A stretch of 12,512 nucleotides of DNA from Nitrosomonas sp. UBA6494 (GTDB taxonomy: Bacteria > Pseudomonadota > Gammaproteobacteria > Burkholderiales > Nitrosomonadaceae): positions 1-12,512 of the forward strand of contig DJMI01000091.1 in the NCBI GenBank assembly GCA_002435335.1, written 5' to 3'. Positions within the stretch are counted from its first letter, which is position 1, and each line of letters begins with the position of its first letter. Positions 1 through 6,601 of the stretch are shown one piece after another. Below the pieces are notes generated by a model, which was not told where the DNA came from, ran no database searches, and saw only the letters and a list, made by a program, of their open reading frames with translations. Both the position numbers and the translations under genes were made by a program.

Positions 1-1194
1 CTTAACCCAAGCCAGTCCGGTGGTTTTAACGGTCCCGTGATCTTTGCCGATCAGGCAAATCGTTTTCAATTGAATCAGTTCAATTTGTTTCTACGCCGCT
101 CGGTTATATCGGAAGGAAAGACATGGGATTTCGGCGGACGGTTTGATTTTATGTTCGGAACCGATGCCATTTTTACCCAAGCTTTTGGCGTTCCGACTTT
201 CGATGTCAATTCCGGCGAGCCTCTCAAAAGAAGTAATTGGGATTTGGATTTGTGCTGCAATTCCTCGCGCACATACGGTATCGCATTACCGCAAGCTTAT
301 CTGGAAACTCATGTGCCAATCGGCAACGGACTCAATATCAAACTTGGCCATTTCTACACACCAACCGGTTATGAAACCGTTCCTGCACCGGAAAACTTTT
401 TTTACACCCGTGCATACACACTAAATGTCGGTGAACCGTTTACCCACACCGGCATGCTGGCAAATTATGTCGTCAACAAGAATTGGCAAATTCTGGGTGG
501 ACCGATTACTGCAAGCGCCAATGGCGGCTGGGATGGCGGTTGGGATAAACAATGGGGAAACTGGGCCGGTCTTGCCGGTTTTACTTGGACAAGCAACAAC
601 GCAGCAACCACTTTTCATTTTTCAGGAACTTATGGACATGTATCCACCCGGAGCAACGAAGTTTGGGCATTCTATAATGTGGTTCTGCAACACAAGATTA
701 CCCCGAAAACCTTACTGGTTTTACATCATGTGTATGGTGAAGTTGGTGGTGTTTTACTGAACAATCTGAAATATACCAACGTTGTTCAGGATGCCGAATG
801 GATGAGCGCTGTCGCTCACTTATACTACGATCTAACCGAGAACCTGACAGTCGGTGCACGCGCCGAATGGTATCGTGACCAAGACGGTTTCCGCAATCCG
901 TCGCCTTTTCGAATTGCCGCAGCGACCAATATCGTCAATGGAAATCCAATCAGCTATGCCGGCAATCTTAGTCAAGTCACTATTACGCCCGCCGACTATT
1001 ACGATGTAACGATTGGATTGAATTGGAAAGCTGGCAAATCGCTGGGAATTAAATCAAAGCCACTGCAAAAACTAAGCATCAGACCCAACATTCGCTACGA
1101 TAGAGTTGATGCATATCGTGCCCCGGCCTATAGGCCATTTGCCGGTCATAAAGATCAAATTCTGTTTTCTGTCGATTTTTTACTGCCATTTTAA
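1..1194 (+). CDS. Outer-membrane beta-barrel protein, BBP2 (OmpL-like porin) family, 5' end missing
   Basis: This frame is open from the first base of the window, so the start codon and signal peptide lie outside; the first GTG at 37 is an internal valine. The visible 397 residues alternate polar and hydrophobic residues as outer-membrane strands do, with aromatic girdles, Gly/Asn-rich loops and a C-terminal phenylalanine (FSVDFLLPF) typical of proteins handled by the BAM complex. The segment around window positions 340-460, with LGHFYTP, GYE and NFFYTR followed by a PFTHTG motif, resembles the family called putative beta-barrel porin-2. Members are thought to be outer-membrane channels, but the substrate cannot be read from the sequence. 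The gene ends just before a hairpin whose T-run points the other way, so this gene has no clear intrinsic terminator of its own. The family call is moderately sure; a specific role is not claimed. Confidence 0.8.
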   Translation, partial: LNPSQSGGFNGPVIFADQANRFQLNQFNLFLRRSVISEGKTWDFGGRFDFMFGTDAIFTQAFGVPTFDVNSGEPLKRSNWDLDLCCNSSRTYGIALPQAYLETHVPIGNGLNIKLGHFYTPTGYETVPAPENFFYTRAYTLNVGEPFTHTGMLANYVVNKNWQILGGPITASANGGWDGGWDKQWGNWAGLAGFTWTSNNAATTFHFSGTYGHVSTRSNEVWAFYNVVLQHKITPKTLLVLHHVYGEVGGVLLNNLKYTNVVQDAEWMSAVAHLYYDLTENLTVGARAEWYRDQDGFRNPSPFRIAAATNIVNGNPISYAGNLSQVTITPADYYDVTIGLNWKAGKSLGIKSKPLQKLSIRPNIRYDRVDAYRAPAYRPFAGHKDQILFSVDFLLPF

Positions 1195-1223
1195 AAGAAA
1201 AAACCTCCGGCAGTTGCCGGAGG
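1195..1223 (-). terminator. Rho-independent terminator for the minus-strand gene at 1280-1675
   Basis: Positions 1204-1223 hold the hairpin CCTCCGGCAGTTGCCGGAGG, whose arms pair over 8-9 bases around a very small loop. Read on the minus strand it is followed directly by TTTTTTCTTTT (1203 down to about 1193), a standard U-tract. On the plus strand the following bases are TCAAAAG, without a T-run. It should therefore end transcripts of the minus-strand gene. Its U-tract reaches into the stop codon of the convergent porin gene. Confidence 0.8.
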
Positions 1224-1279
1224 TCAAAAGTAGCAATGATTTTCAACTGAAACTACGAGGTTACCAGTAAATTACATAA

Positions 1280-1675
1280 CTACCGTACTACTGATTCATT
1301 TAACAAATCCGCTTTAGCCTTATTGATTTGCGTATCTTGCGGTACTAATGACATTTTCTTGTGCAATTCTACTTGCTCCAAATCTTCGCTCAGCTCTTTA
1401 CTATATTCACGGATATTGGCATGGAGATGTCCGCTCAAATCCTGTCCTTGTCTACCGTAAGTATAAGGATGCGCTTCGTATTCCTTAAGTGCTTGTTGAT
1501 TGGCTTCCAATTTATCCGATACTTCTTTTGCCAAACCTTCATAGTATGCTGCTAACGCTGCATGATTATCAGGATCGATATTGCTTGGCGCTACAGGGGC
1601 TTCAGCCATAGATGAGGTTGCAAATAAACCCAATGCTAACAAAGAAATTACTAATTCAAATTTCCGCGTTCTCAT
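1280..1675 (-). CDS. Small exported helical protein of unknown function
   Basis: A 131-residue protein begins with a Sec signal peptide: basic RTRK, hydrophobic core at residues 8-19, and likely cleavage after Ala24 (SSMA-EAP). The mature part of about 107 residues is highly charged and predicted to be helical. It contains NHAALAAYYEGLAKEV near residues 38-52 and HLHANIREYSKEL near 83-96, then a histidine at 105. This spacing of His, Tyr-Tyr and His recalls a group of small periplasmic proteins described as hypothetical in many proteobacteria, often with LAxYYexxAkE near the N-terminus; I cannot give it a family name or function. The ATG at 1675 was chosen because GGAGG lies 8 bases upstream of it; a longer reading from 1696 would place that SD inside the gene and add residues before the signal peptide. 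A terminator follows at 1195-1223, so it is probably a single-gene transcript. Confidence 0.75.
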   Translation of the reverse strand: MRTRKFELVISLLALGLFATSSMAEAPVAPSNIDPDNHAALAAYYEGLAKEVSDKLEANQQALKEYEAHPYTYGRQGQDLSGHLHANIREYSKELSEDLEQVELHKKMSLVPQDTQINKAKADLLNESVVR

Positions 1676-2118
1676 TTTAACTTCCTCCATAAACAATCAC
1701 AGTTTCACCATCATAACGAAGACAATTCATAACGTATATTGGGGAAACTCTGGTTTTTATCTAAAGGAAACCATTAGGATATTCCAACTTAATTTCAATA
1801 TACTACTGCTATATTCCTCATGAACAAAGGCTAACCCGTATGCTTGCGGTTTGAATGTTCTGGGTTAGCGCGTGTTTTCTTATAAAATTGGACTCAGGTA
1901 CGACAGCGGCTACCACTTCCGCATCATAGGCGTAGTTCTTCACACCATCACACAGAATCAATGATTCAGACCATACAATTGAAACCCCTCTCCTCGAAAT
2001 CAAAAGGGTCGCAAATAAAACAAATCAGGCAGATTCAATTTTGAAGTGCAATGCCTTCATAAATGCCGGCTGTAAGTTTGCAGCAAAACTTTATACAGTA
2101 CAGAAATAATGTACATTC
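1676..2118. other. Gene-poor intergenic stretch
   Basis: About 440 bases, AT-rich near 1690-1830, lie between the two divergent genes. They should hold the promoter of the exported-protein gene (-) and that of the antitoxin (+), but I see no convincing -35/-10 pair for either. A 61-codon minus-strand reading frame at 1818-2003 has no recognisable domain, signal peptide or ribosome binding site and is not called a gene. An 8-base inverted repeat, GCTAACCC at 1830-1837 and GGGTTAGC at 1862-1869, encloses a 24-base loop and has no T-run after it; its role is unclear. Confidence 0.5.
1684..1688 (-). promoter_or_regulatory. Strong ribosome binding site that fixes the start of the exported protein
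   Basis: Read on the minus strand, GGAGG lies 8 bases before the ATG at 1675-1673. It decides between this start and the in-frame ATG at 1696, which would give an unlikely N-terminus (MFMEEVK) ahead of the signal peptide. Confidence 0.8.
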
Positions 2119-2151
2119 ATGATGTCCGTAATGACATCGATTAACATCATG
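2118..2151. promoter_or_regulatory. Nested inverted repeats over the antitoxin start, possible autoregulatory operator
   Basis: GATGTC (2121-2126) and GACATC (2133-2138) form an inverted repeat with a 6-base spacer. CATGATGT (2118-2125) and ACATCATG (2144-2151) form a second one sharing the left arm. The result is three half-sites of the type GATGT/ACATC around the start codons of the antitoxin gene. Phd/YefM antitoxins are known to bind palindromes near their own promoter, so an operator is plausible. That function is inference; part of the sequence is also coding, and short repeats can occur by chance. Confidence 0.35.
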
Positions 2152-2373
2152 GAATTACGCCAACACCTGCCGGAATACCTTAAGCAGGTAAAGGCGGAAA
2201 AGTTCTTACACTCTCTACATGGAAAAGCCATTGCCCGGATTGTGCCCGATCTCCGGGAAAGCAAACGCGATGCGGCGCTTAAGCGCCTGGATGCGCTGCG
2301 CGGCACGGTGATTGCTGGCGATATACTTGCGTCCCTGAATGAAGAATGGGCAAGTGATGCTGACAATCCGTGA
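2131..2373 (+). CDS. Phd/YefM-family antitoxin of a type II toxin-antitoxin module
   Basis: The 80-residue protein has the antitoxin layout: an N-terminal DNA-binding part (TSINIMELRQHLPEYLKQV), the short conserved HGKAIARIVP segment, and an acidic C-terminal tail (LNEEWASDADN) of the kind that wraps a toxin. Antitoxins of this family neutralise a partner toxin and repress their own operon. The stop overlaps the start of the toxin frame at 2357 by 17 bases, as in many such pairs. In-frame ATGs also occur at 2119 and 2122; none has a clear Shine-Dalgarno sequence, and 2131 was chosen because family members usually start close to this motif. The turn between helix and HGK reads AEKFLHSLHG, where AGExxxxTxHG is usual and one residue longer, so this stretch may be mutated. 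The partner toxin is truncated, so the module is probably not functional as a poison-antidote pair. Confidence 0.8.
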   Translation: MTSINIMELRQHLPEYLKQVKAEKFLHSLHGKAIARIVPDLRESKRDAALKRLDALRGTVIAGDILASLNEEWASDADNP

Positions 2374-2482
2374 CACGCATGCCCTGTTATTCTGGGCAGA
2401 TTGCCCGGACCGCTTAACGTTACCCGCGCAAGTCAGGTTGGATCGGAGCGTGCGTGAATGTTCCTTAAGTTTTGAATTGTAG
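2357..2482 (+). pseudogene. Truncated PIN-domain (VapC-like) toxin
   Basis: The ATG at 2357 opens a 41-codon frame that overlaps the antitoxin and ends at TAG 2480-2482. Its product starts MLTIRDTHALLFWADCPDRL, which is the first strand and helix of a PIN-domain ribonuclease, including the first catalytic aspartate (Asp6 in RDTHALL). Intact VapC toxins are about 125-135 residues and carry three or four acidic active-site residues spread over the whole length. Here similarity fades near residue 34 and everything after about one third of the domain is missing. I see no continuation of the domain in other frames between 2450 and 2624. The fragment therefore cannot be an active nuclease. The palindromic repeat starting about 30 bases downstream suggests rearrangement at this spot as the cause, which is inference. 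Confidence 0.75.
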
Positions 2483-2510
2483 TGCTCCATACTTTAATTC
2501 TAATACCATT

Positions 2511-2600
2511 AATCCTCCTTTTTCAAAGGAGGAAATTAGTCAGCAGCTCCGTGCCCCACCCAGAATCCCTCCTTTGAAAAAAGGAGGCAGGGGGGATTTG
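2511..2600. repeat. Palindromic intergenic repeat with two hairpins in inverted order
   Basis: The left half contains CCTCCTTTTTCAAAGGAGG (2514-2532), an 8-base-pair hairpin with a 3-base loop. The right half contains CCTCCTTTGAAAAAAGGAGG (2568-2587), an 8-base-pair hairpin with loop GAAA. The two are roughly reverse complements of each other, and the outer ends (AATCCTCC and GGGGGGATT) also pair partly. This is the layout of a small MITE-like or REP-like dispersed element. It lies downstream of metE (minus strand), but no T-run follows either hairpin, so it is not a classical terminator, although the hairpins could protect the metE mRNA 3' end. Only one copy lies in this window; that it is dispersed in the genome is recalled from similar elements, not shown here. 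Confidence 0.6.
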
Positions 2601-2624
2601 CATTTTTTAAATGATAAAACAGGA

Positions 2625-4901
2625 TCATACTTCCCGCGACAAATACCGGCTTGCAGCAACCATATTTTTTAGCGCCGGTTTGACTTCGTCCCAGGTACGG
2701 GTTTTGAGACCGCAGTCCGGGTTGACCCACAGCCGCTGCGCCGGAATGCGTTGCGCCGCTTTTTGCATCAGTGCGATAATCGATTCGACCGTGGGGATGT
2801 TGGGTGAATGGATGTCGTAGACGCCGGGGCCGATTTCGTTCGGATAGTGGAATTGGTCGAACGCGTCGAGCAATTCCATGTTCGAGCGCGAGGTTTCGAT
2901 GGTGATCACGTCGGCATCCATGCGCGCAATCGCGGGCATGATGTCGTTGAATTCGGAGTAGCACATGTGCGTGTGGATTTGCGTCGCGTCTTTGACGCCG
3001 TTGGCGGTGACGCGAAATGCGCGGATCGCCCAATCGAGGTAACTATTCCATTGCGCTTTGCGCAGCGGCAAGCCTTCGCGCAGCGCCGCTTCATCGATCT
3101 GGATGATGCCGATACCGGCTTTTTCCAGCGCCAGCACTTCGTCGCGGATCGCCAGCGCCAATTGCAGGCAGGTTTCGTCGCGCGGCTGATCGTCGCGCAC
3201 AAAAGACCAGTTCAGCATCGTCATCGGGCCGGTGAGCATACCTTTCATCGGTTTTTTCGTAAGCGACTGCGCGTAACGACTCCATTTGACTGTGATGTCG
3301 TGCGGACGCGCAACATCACCGTAGATGATCGGCGGCTTTACGCAACGCGAACCGTACGATTGCACCCAACCCAGTTCGGTAAACGCGAAGCCGTCCAATT
3401 GCTCGCCGAAATATTCGACCATGTCGTTGCGCTCCGGCTCGCCGTGCACAAAAACGTCTAAGCCAAGCGCTTCCTGCTCATAAACACAGGCTTCGATTTC
3501 AAGCCGCATCGCTTCGCGGTAATCTCTTTCGGATAATTGACCGGTGCGAAACGCCTGCCGGATTTTGCGGATTTGTTGCGTTTGCGGGAACGAGCCGATG
3601 GTGGTGGTTGGAAACAGCGGCAGTTGAAATTTTTCCCGTTGGAGCGCGGCGCGTTGCCGATAGCCGGATCGACGCAATTCCATCGCTTCATCGATAGCCA
3701 GCACGCGGGCTTTTACATTGTCCCGATGCACCCGTCTTGATTGGCTGCGGCTGTCGATTGCCGCGCGATTGCTGTGCAACTGTGCTGCGACACTCTCCCT
3801 GCCGTGATTGAGCGCCGCTGCCAGCAGTTTAACCTCATCCAATTTTTGCAGCGCGAACGCGAGCCATGTGCGAATTTCCGCGTCCAGCTTTTGTTCGCTA
3901 TCCAGATCGACCGGCACATGCAGCAGCGAGCACGACGGCGCCAGCCATAAGCGATCTTGCAGGCGCGCGGCAACCGGCTCCAGCCAATCGAGTGTTGCGG
4001 TCAGATCGGTTTTCCAGACATTGCGGCCGTTGACGACACCCAGTGACAGGATTTTATGGCTCGGTAGCCAGTCGATAACTTTGGCGACTTCATCTTGCGC
4101 CGAAATTGCATCCAAATGCAGTCCAGCGACCGGCAATTCGCACGCCAATTGCAGATTGTCTTGCAGTTGCCCGAAGTAGGTCGTCAGCATCAATTTGAGC
4201 GGACTTGCCTGTAGTTGGAAATACGCCTTGCGCAGCGCATACTTCCACGCTTCGCTCAATTCCATTACCAGCACCGGTTCGTCGATTTGCACCCATTCGA
4301 CGCCCGCTTGCTGCAACGACTGAAACAATTGTGCGTACGCAGCGAGCAGATCGTCGAGTAACTCGAGTTTATCGCTACCGTCTTTGGATTTTCCCAGCCA
4401 TAAATACGTGACCGGACCGATAATTACCGGTTTTATTTGCCGGTGAAATTGCCGCGCTTGACGGATCTGCTCCAGCAGCCGAGTGGCGTTGAGTGAGAAG
4501 CGCGTTGCGCTGTCGAATTCGGGGACGATGTAATGGTAGTTGGTATCGAACCATTTCGTCATTTCGCCGGCATGCACGCACGAACAAGCGCTGTCATTCG
4601 CGGAGCGGCCTCTGGCGACGCGGAAATAGCGATCCAGCTCGCTTCCTGGCAACGCGGCGGCACGCGCCGGTATGTTGCCGAGCAAAAAACTGGTATCGAG
4701 CACATGATCGTAGAGCGAAAAATCGCCGACCGGAATCCAATCGAGCACTGCTTGATCCTGCCAATGCCGCGCGTTTAATTCGGCGGCAATATCCGTCAGT
4801 GCCAACTCGGTAATTTCTCCTTTCCAATAGCGCTCCAAGGCGAATTTCAATTCACGTTTTTTTCCAATGCGGGGAAACCCAAGATTATGCGTCGTTATCA
4901 T
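2625..4901 (-). CDS. metE: Cobalamin-independent methionine synthase (5-methyltetrahydropteroyltriglutamate-homocysteine methyltransferase)
   Basis: This cytoplasmic enzyme transfers the methyl group of 5-methyltetrahydropteroyl-triglutamate to homocysteine, the last step of methionine synthesis, without vitamin B12. The 758 residues match the usual length (E. coli 753). The N-terminal barrel starts ITTHNLGFPRIGKKRELK, and the C-terminal catalytic barrel begins near residue 435 with TTTIGSFPQT. The zinc ligands are all present: His645 and Cys647 in THMCYSEF, Glu669 in TIETSRS and Cys730 in NPDCGLKTR. His698 in YDIHSPN corresponds to the catalytic histidine. The gene diverges from metR across 97 bases, the standard MetR-controlled arrangement. 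The start at 4901 fits the conserved N-terminus; the ribosome binding site is weak (GAAAGTGA). Several stretches are more GC-rich than the flanking genes, which also explains many long non-coding frames across it. No frameshift or missing key residue is seen. Confidence 0.97.
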   Translation of the reverse strand: MITTHNLGFPRIGKKRELKFALERYWKGEITELALTDIAAELNARHWQDQAVLDWIPVGDFSLYDHVLDTSFLLGNIPARAAALPGSELDRYFRVARGRSANDSACSCVHAGEMTKWFDTNYHYIVPEFDSATRFSLNATRLLEQIRQARQFHRQIKPVIIGPVTYLWLGKSKDGSDKLELLDDLLAAYAQLFQSLQQAGVEWVQIDEPVLVMELSEAWKYALRKAYFQLQASPLKLMLTTYFGQLQDNLQLACELPVAGLHLDAISAQDEVAKVIDWLPSHKILSLGVVNGRNVWKTDLTATLDWLEPVAARLQDRLWLAPSCSLLHVPVDLDSEQKLDAEIRTWLAFALQKLDEVKLLAAALNHGRESVAAQLHSNRAAIDSRSQSRRVHRDNVKARVLAIDEAMELRRSGYRQRAALQREKFQLPLFPTTTIGSFPQTQQIRKIRQAFRTGQLSERDYREAMRLEIEACVYEQEALGLDVFVHGEPERNDMVEYFGEQLDGFAFTELGWVQSYGSRCVKPPIIYGDVARPHDITVKWSRYAQSLTKKPMKGMLTGPMTMLNWSFVRDDQPRDETCLQLALAIRDEVLALEKAGIGIIQIDEAALREGLPLRKAQWNSYLDWAIRAFRVTANGVKDATQIHTHMCYSEFNDIMPAIARMDADVITIETSRSNMELLDAFDQFHYPNEIGPGVYDIHSPNIPTVESIIALMQKAAQRIPAQRLWVNPDCGLKTRTWDEVKPALKNMVAASRYLSREV

Positions 4902-4998
4902 TTTTCATCACTTTCGTTGTCAAATAATTCCGGCTATTGTATGAACAACGATTAATGAATAATAATGATAAGTTTTAACCAATTCATTATATTTTCTC
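4902..4998. promoter_or_regulatory. Divergent metE-metR control region
   Basis: This 97-base AT-rich gap must hold both promoters. For metR (+), TTGTCA at 4917-4922 and TATGAA at 4940-4945 are separated by 17 bases. For metE (-), TACAAT (4941 to 4936 on the minus strand) is a fair -10 box about 35 bases before the start, without a good -35 box, as expected for an activator-dependent promoter. The two promoters would overlap. The MetR consensus of Enterobacteria is TGAA-N5-TTCA; I find no perfect copy, only half-sites such as TGAACAACG at 4942 and TGAATAATA at 4956, plus TTCAT at 4984. Which of these is bound is not decided by sequence alone. Confidence 0.5.
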
Positions 4999-5904
4999 AT
5001 GATTGAACACAGCCATCTAAAAATCATCCAAGCGCTGCACGCCAACGGCACATTAACCGAAGCGGCGAATGCGCTGTGTTTAAGCCAGCCTGCGCTGTCA
5101 CATCAGATCGGGTATCTGGAAAAAAAATTGGGCGTAACGCTTTGGGAAAAAGACGGACGAACATTGCGTTTAACGCAGGCCGGAAAGGTATTGCTTGAAG
5201 TTGCACAGCAAGTGCTGCCGGTATTGATGCAAGCTGAGAAAACACTCGTTGCTTTGGGTGAAGGACGGCAAGGTGTATTGCGCATCGGTGTTGAATGCTA
5301 TCCGTGCTTCGAATGGCTTACCGGCGTGATCGGGCAATTCATGCAACAGATGCCGGACATTGATGTCGACATCGTGCAGAAATTTCAATTCACCGGTTTG
5401 GAAGGATTATTGAATCACCATATCGACGTGCTGATCACGCCCGATTGGATCAGAAAGGACGGCATCGATTACGAAGTATTGACGCAGTATCGACTGGTGC
5501 TGCTGACGGCCCCCGATCATCCGCTGATCGGGATAGCCGAATTGACACCGGAGCTGTTAAGCCGAGAAACCTTGCTGACTTTTCCGGTATCTTTGGAACG
5601 CCTGGACATCTTGACATATTTCCTGACACCGGCGCATCTCGAACCCAACCGACTGAAACCTATCGAATCTCTCGACATCATGCTGCAAATGACGGCATTG
5701 AATCGCGGCGTGTGCGTGCTACCCGAGTGGCTCGCCGACCTCAAAGGCAAGCATTTGCCGCTGAATAAAATCCGCATCGGCGCAAACGGACTCGAGCAGA
5801 AGCTCTATCTGGCATTGCGGGAAACTGATAAGACCGTGCCTTTTATCAGGAAATTTATTGCGGTTGGACGAGAATCGGCGATTGGGCAATTAAAAACCAT
5901 GTAA
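4999..5904 (+). CDS. metR: LysR-type transcriptional regulator MetR
   Basis: MetR activates methionine-synthesis genes, above all metE, and responds to homocysteine. The 301 residues show the LysR layout. The N-terminal winged helix-turn-helix covers residues 1-60, with LTEAANALCLSQPALSHQ as the recognition part followed by YLEKKLGVTLWEK. A linker helix reaches to about residue 90, and the rest is a two-lobed effector-binding domain. The stretch LRIGVECYPCFEWLTGVI near residues 95-112 and LTAPDHPL near 172-180 are characteristic of MetR rather than other LysR proteins. The position divergent from metE supports the call strongly. The start has no visible Shine-Dalgarno sequence but fits the family N-terminus (MIEHSHLKIIQAL). 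The 3' end overlaps the convergent queC gene by 15 bases, and no terminator is seen between them. Confidence 0.93.
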   Translation: MIEHSHLKIIQALHANGTLTEAANALCLSQPALSHQIGYLEKKLGVTLWEKDGRTLRLTQAGKVLLEVAQQVLPVLMQAEKTLVALGEGRQGVLRIGVECYPCFEWLTGVIGQFMQQMPDIDVDIVQKFQFTGLEGLLNHHIDVLITPDWIRKDGIDYEVLTQYRLVLLTAPDHPLIGIAELTPELLSRETLLTFPVSLERLDILTYFLTPAHLEPNRLKPIESLDIMLQMTALNRGVCVLPEWLADLKGKHLPLNKIRIGANGLEQKLYLALRETDKTVPFIRKFIAVGRESAIGQLKTM

Positions 5905-6597
5905 CAAGCCATTGCAGCGATATTGCACCGGATCAATTTTTCCCGCTGCAGCGAACCCCGCCTTCCGGATGCGACAGGAATCGCAAACCCCGCAAGCGCG
6001 GCCTTCTTCATCCGCCTGATAACAAGAAACTGTCAGGCCGAAATCGACACCAAGGTTGTCGCCCGTTTGAATGATTTCTTGCTTCGGCATGTGCATCAGC
6101 GGAACATGGATGGTCAATCTCTTGCCTTCGACAGCAATTTTGGTAGCGAGATTGGCCATGATTTCGAAGGCTTTGATGTATTCGGGACGGCAATCTGGGT
6201 AACCGGAATAGTCGACTGCGTTGACACCAATAAAAATATCGCGGCAATCCAGCGTTTCAGTCCACGCCAGCGCGAGCGACAGCATGATGGTATTGCGGGC
6301 GGGCACGTAAGTGATGGGAATGCCGCTTTGCGCCCCTTCCGTTGGCACGGCGATCGACGGATCGGTCAGCGCGGAGCCACCGAAGGCAGTCAAATCCAGT
6401 TTGACGATTTGGTGCATGCGTGCACCGAGTGCACGCGCAACGTTTTGCGCCGCGACCAATTCGGATCGGTGCCGCTGGCCGTAGTCGACGCTTAGTGCGT
6501 AACATTCGAATTGTTGGGATCTTGCGATGGCCAATGTGGTTGCGGAATCCAATCCGCCGGACAGCAGTACCACAGCTTTTTTTAACCCCGTTACCAT
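5890..6597 (-). CDS. queC: 7-cyano-7-deazaguanine synthase QueC
   Basis: QueC converts 7-carboxy-7-deazaguanine with ammonia and ATP to 7-cyano-7-deazaguanine (preQ0), on the way to queuosine in tRNA. The 235-residue product has the ATP-pyrophosphatase P-loop SGGLDS at residues 13-18, followed by SVDYGQRH, YVPARNTIML and GVNAVDYSGYPDCRPEY, all typical of QueC. Near the C-terminus four cysteines (Cys192, 202, 205 and 208 in SCYQADEEGRACGVCDSC) form the zinc site. The ATG at 6597 was chosen because the P-loop follows at the usual distance and it lies only 4 bases after the queE stop; a longer frame up to 6711 merely overlaps queE and has an unrelated composition. It is the last gene of the minus-strand run. 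The substrate comes from the preceding gene, queE. Its 3' end overlaps metR tail to tail. Confidence 0.95.
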   Translation of the reverse strand: MVTGLKKAVVLLSGGLDSATTLAIARSQQFECYALSVDYGQRHRSELVAAQNVARALGARMHQIVKLDLTAFGGSALTDPSIAVPTEGAQSGIPITYVPARNTIMLSLALAWTETLDCRDIFIGVNAVDYSGYPDCRPEYIKAFEIMANLATKIAVEGKRLTIHVPLMHMPKQEIIQTGDNLGVDFGLTVSCYQADEEGRACGVCDSCRIRKAGFAAAGKIDPVQYRCNGLLHGF

Positions 6598-6601
6598 CGC
6601 A

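Noticed and set aside
1818..2003. 61-codon minus-strand reading frame
   Set aside because: It has no recognisable domain, signal peptide or ribosome binding site, and it includes one arm of an inverted repeat. It could be a gene relic, but nothing in the sequence shows of what.
2514..2587. Hairpins after metE as intrinsic terminators
   Set aside because: Neither hairpin is followed by a T-run on the minus strand, so they were annotated as a repeat element instead.
2808..3461. 217-codon plus-strand frame opposite metE
   Set aside because: Arg/Asp/Val-rich composition is that of an antisense shadow of a GC-rich gene; metE fully explains the stretch and all its catalytic residues are intact.
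5923..6495. 190-codon plus-strand frame opposite queC
   Set aside because: It lies entirely antisense to queC, whose P-loop and zinc cysteines are clear, and shows no protein family features of its own.
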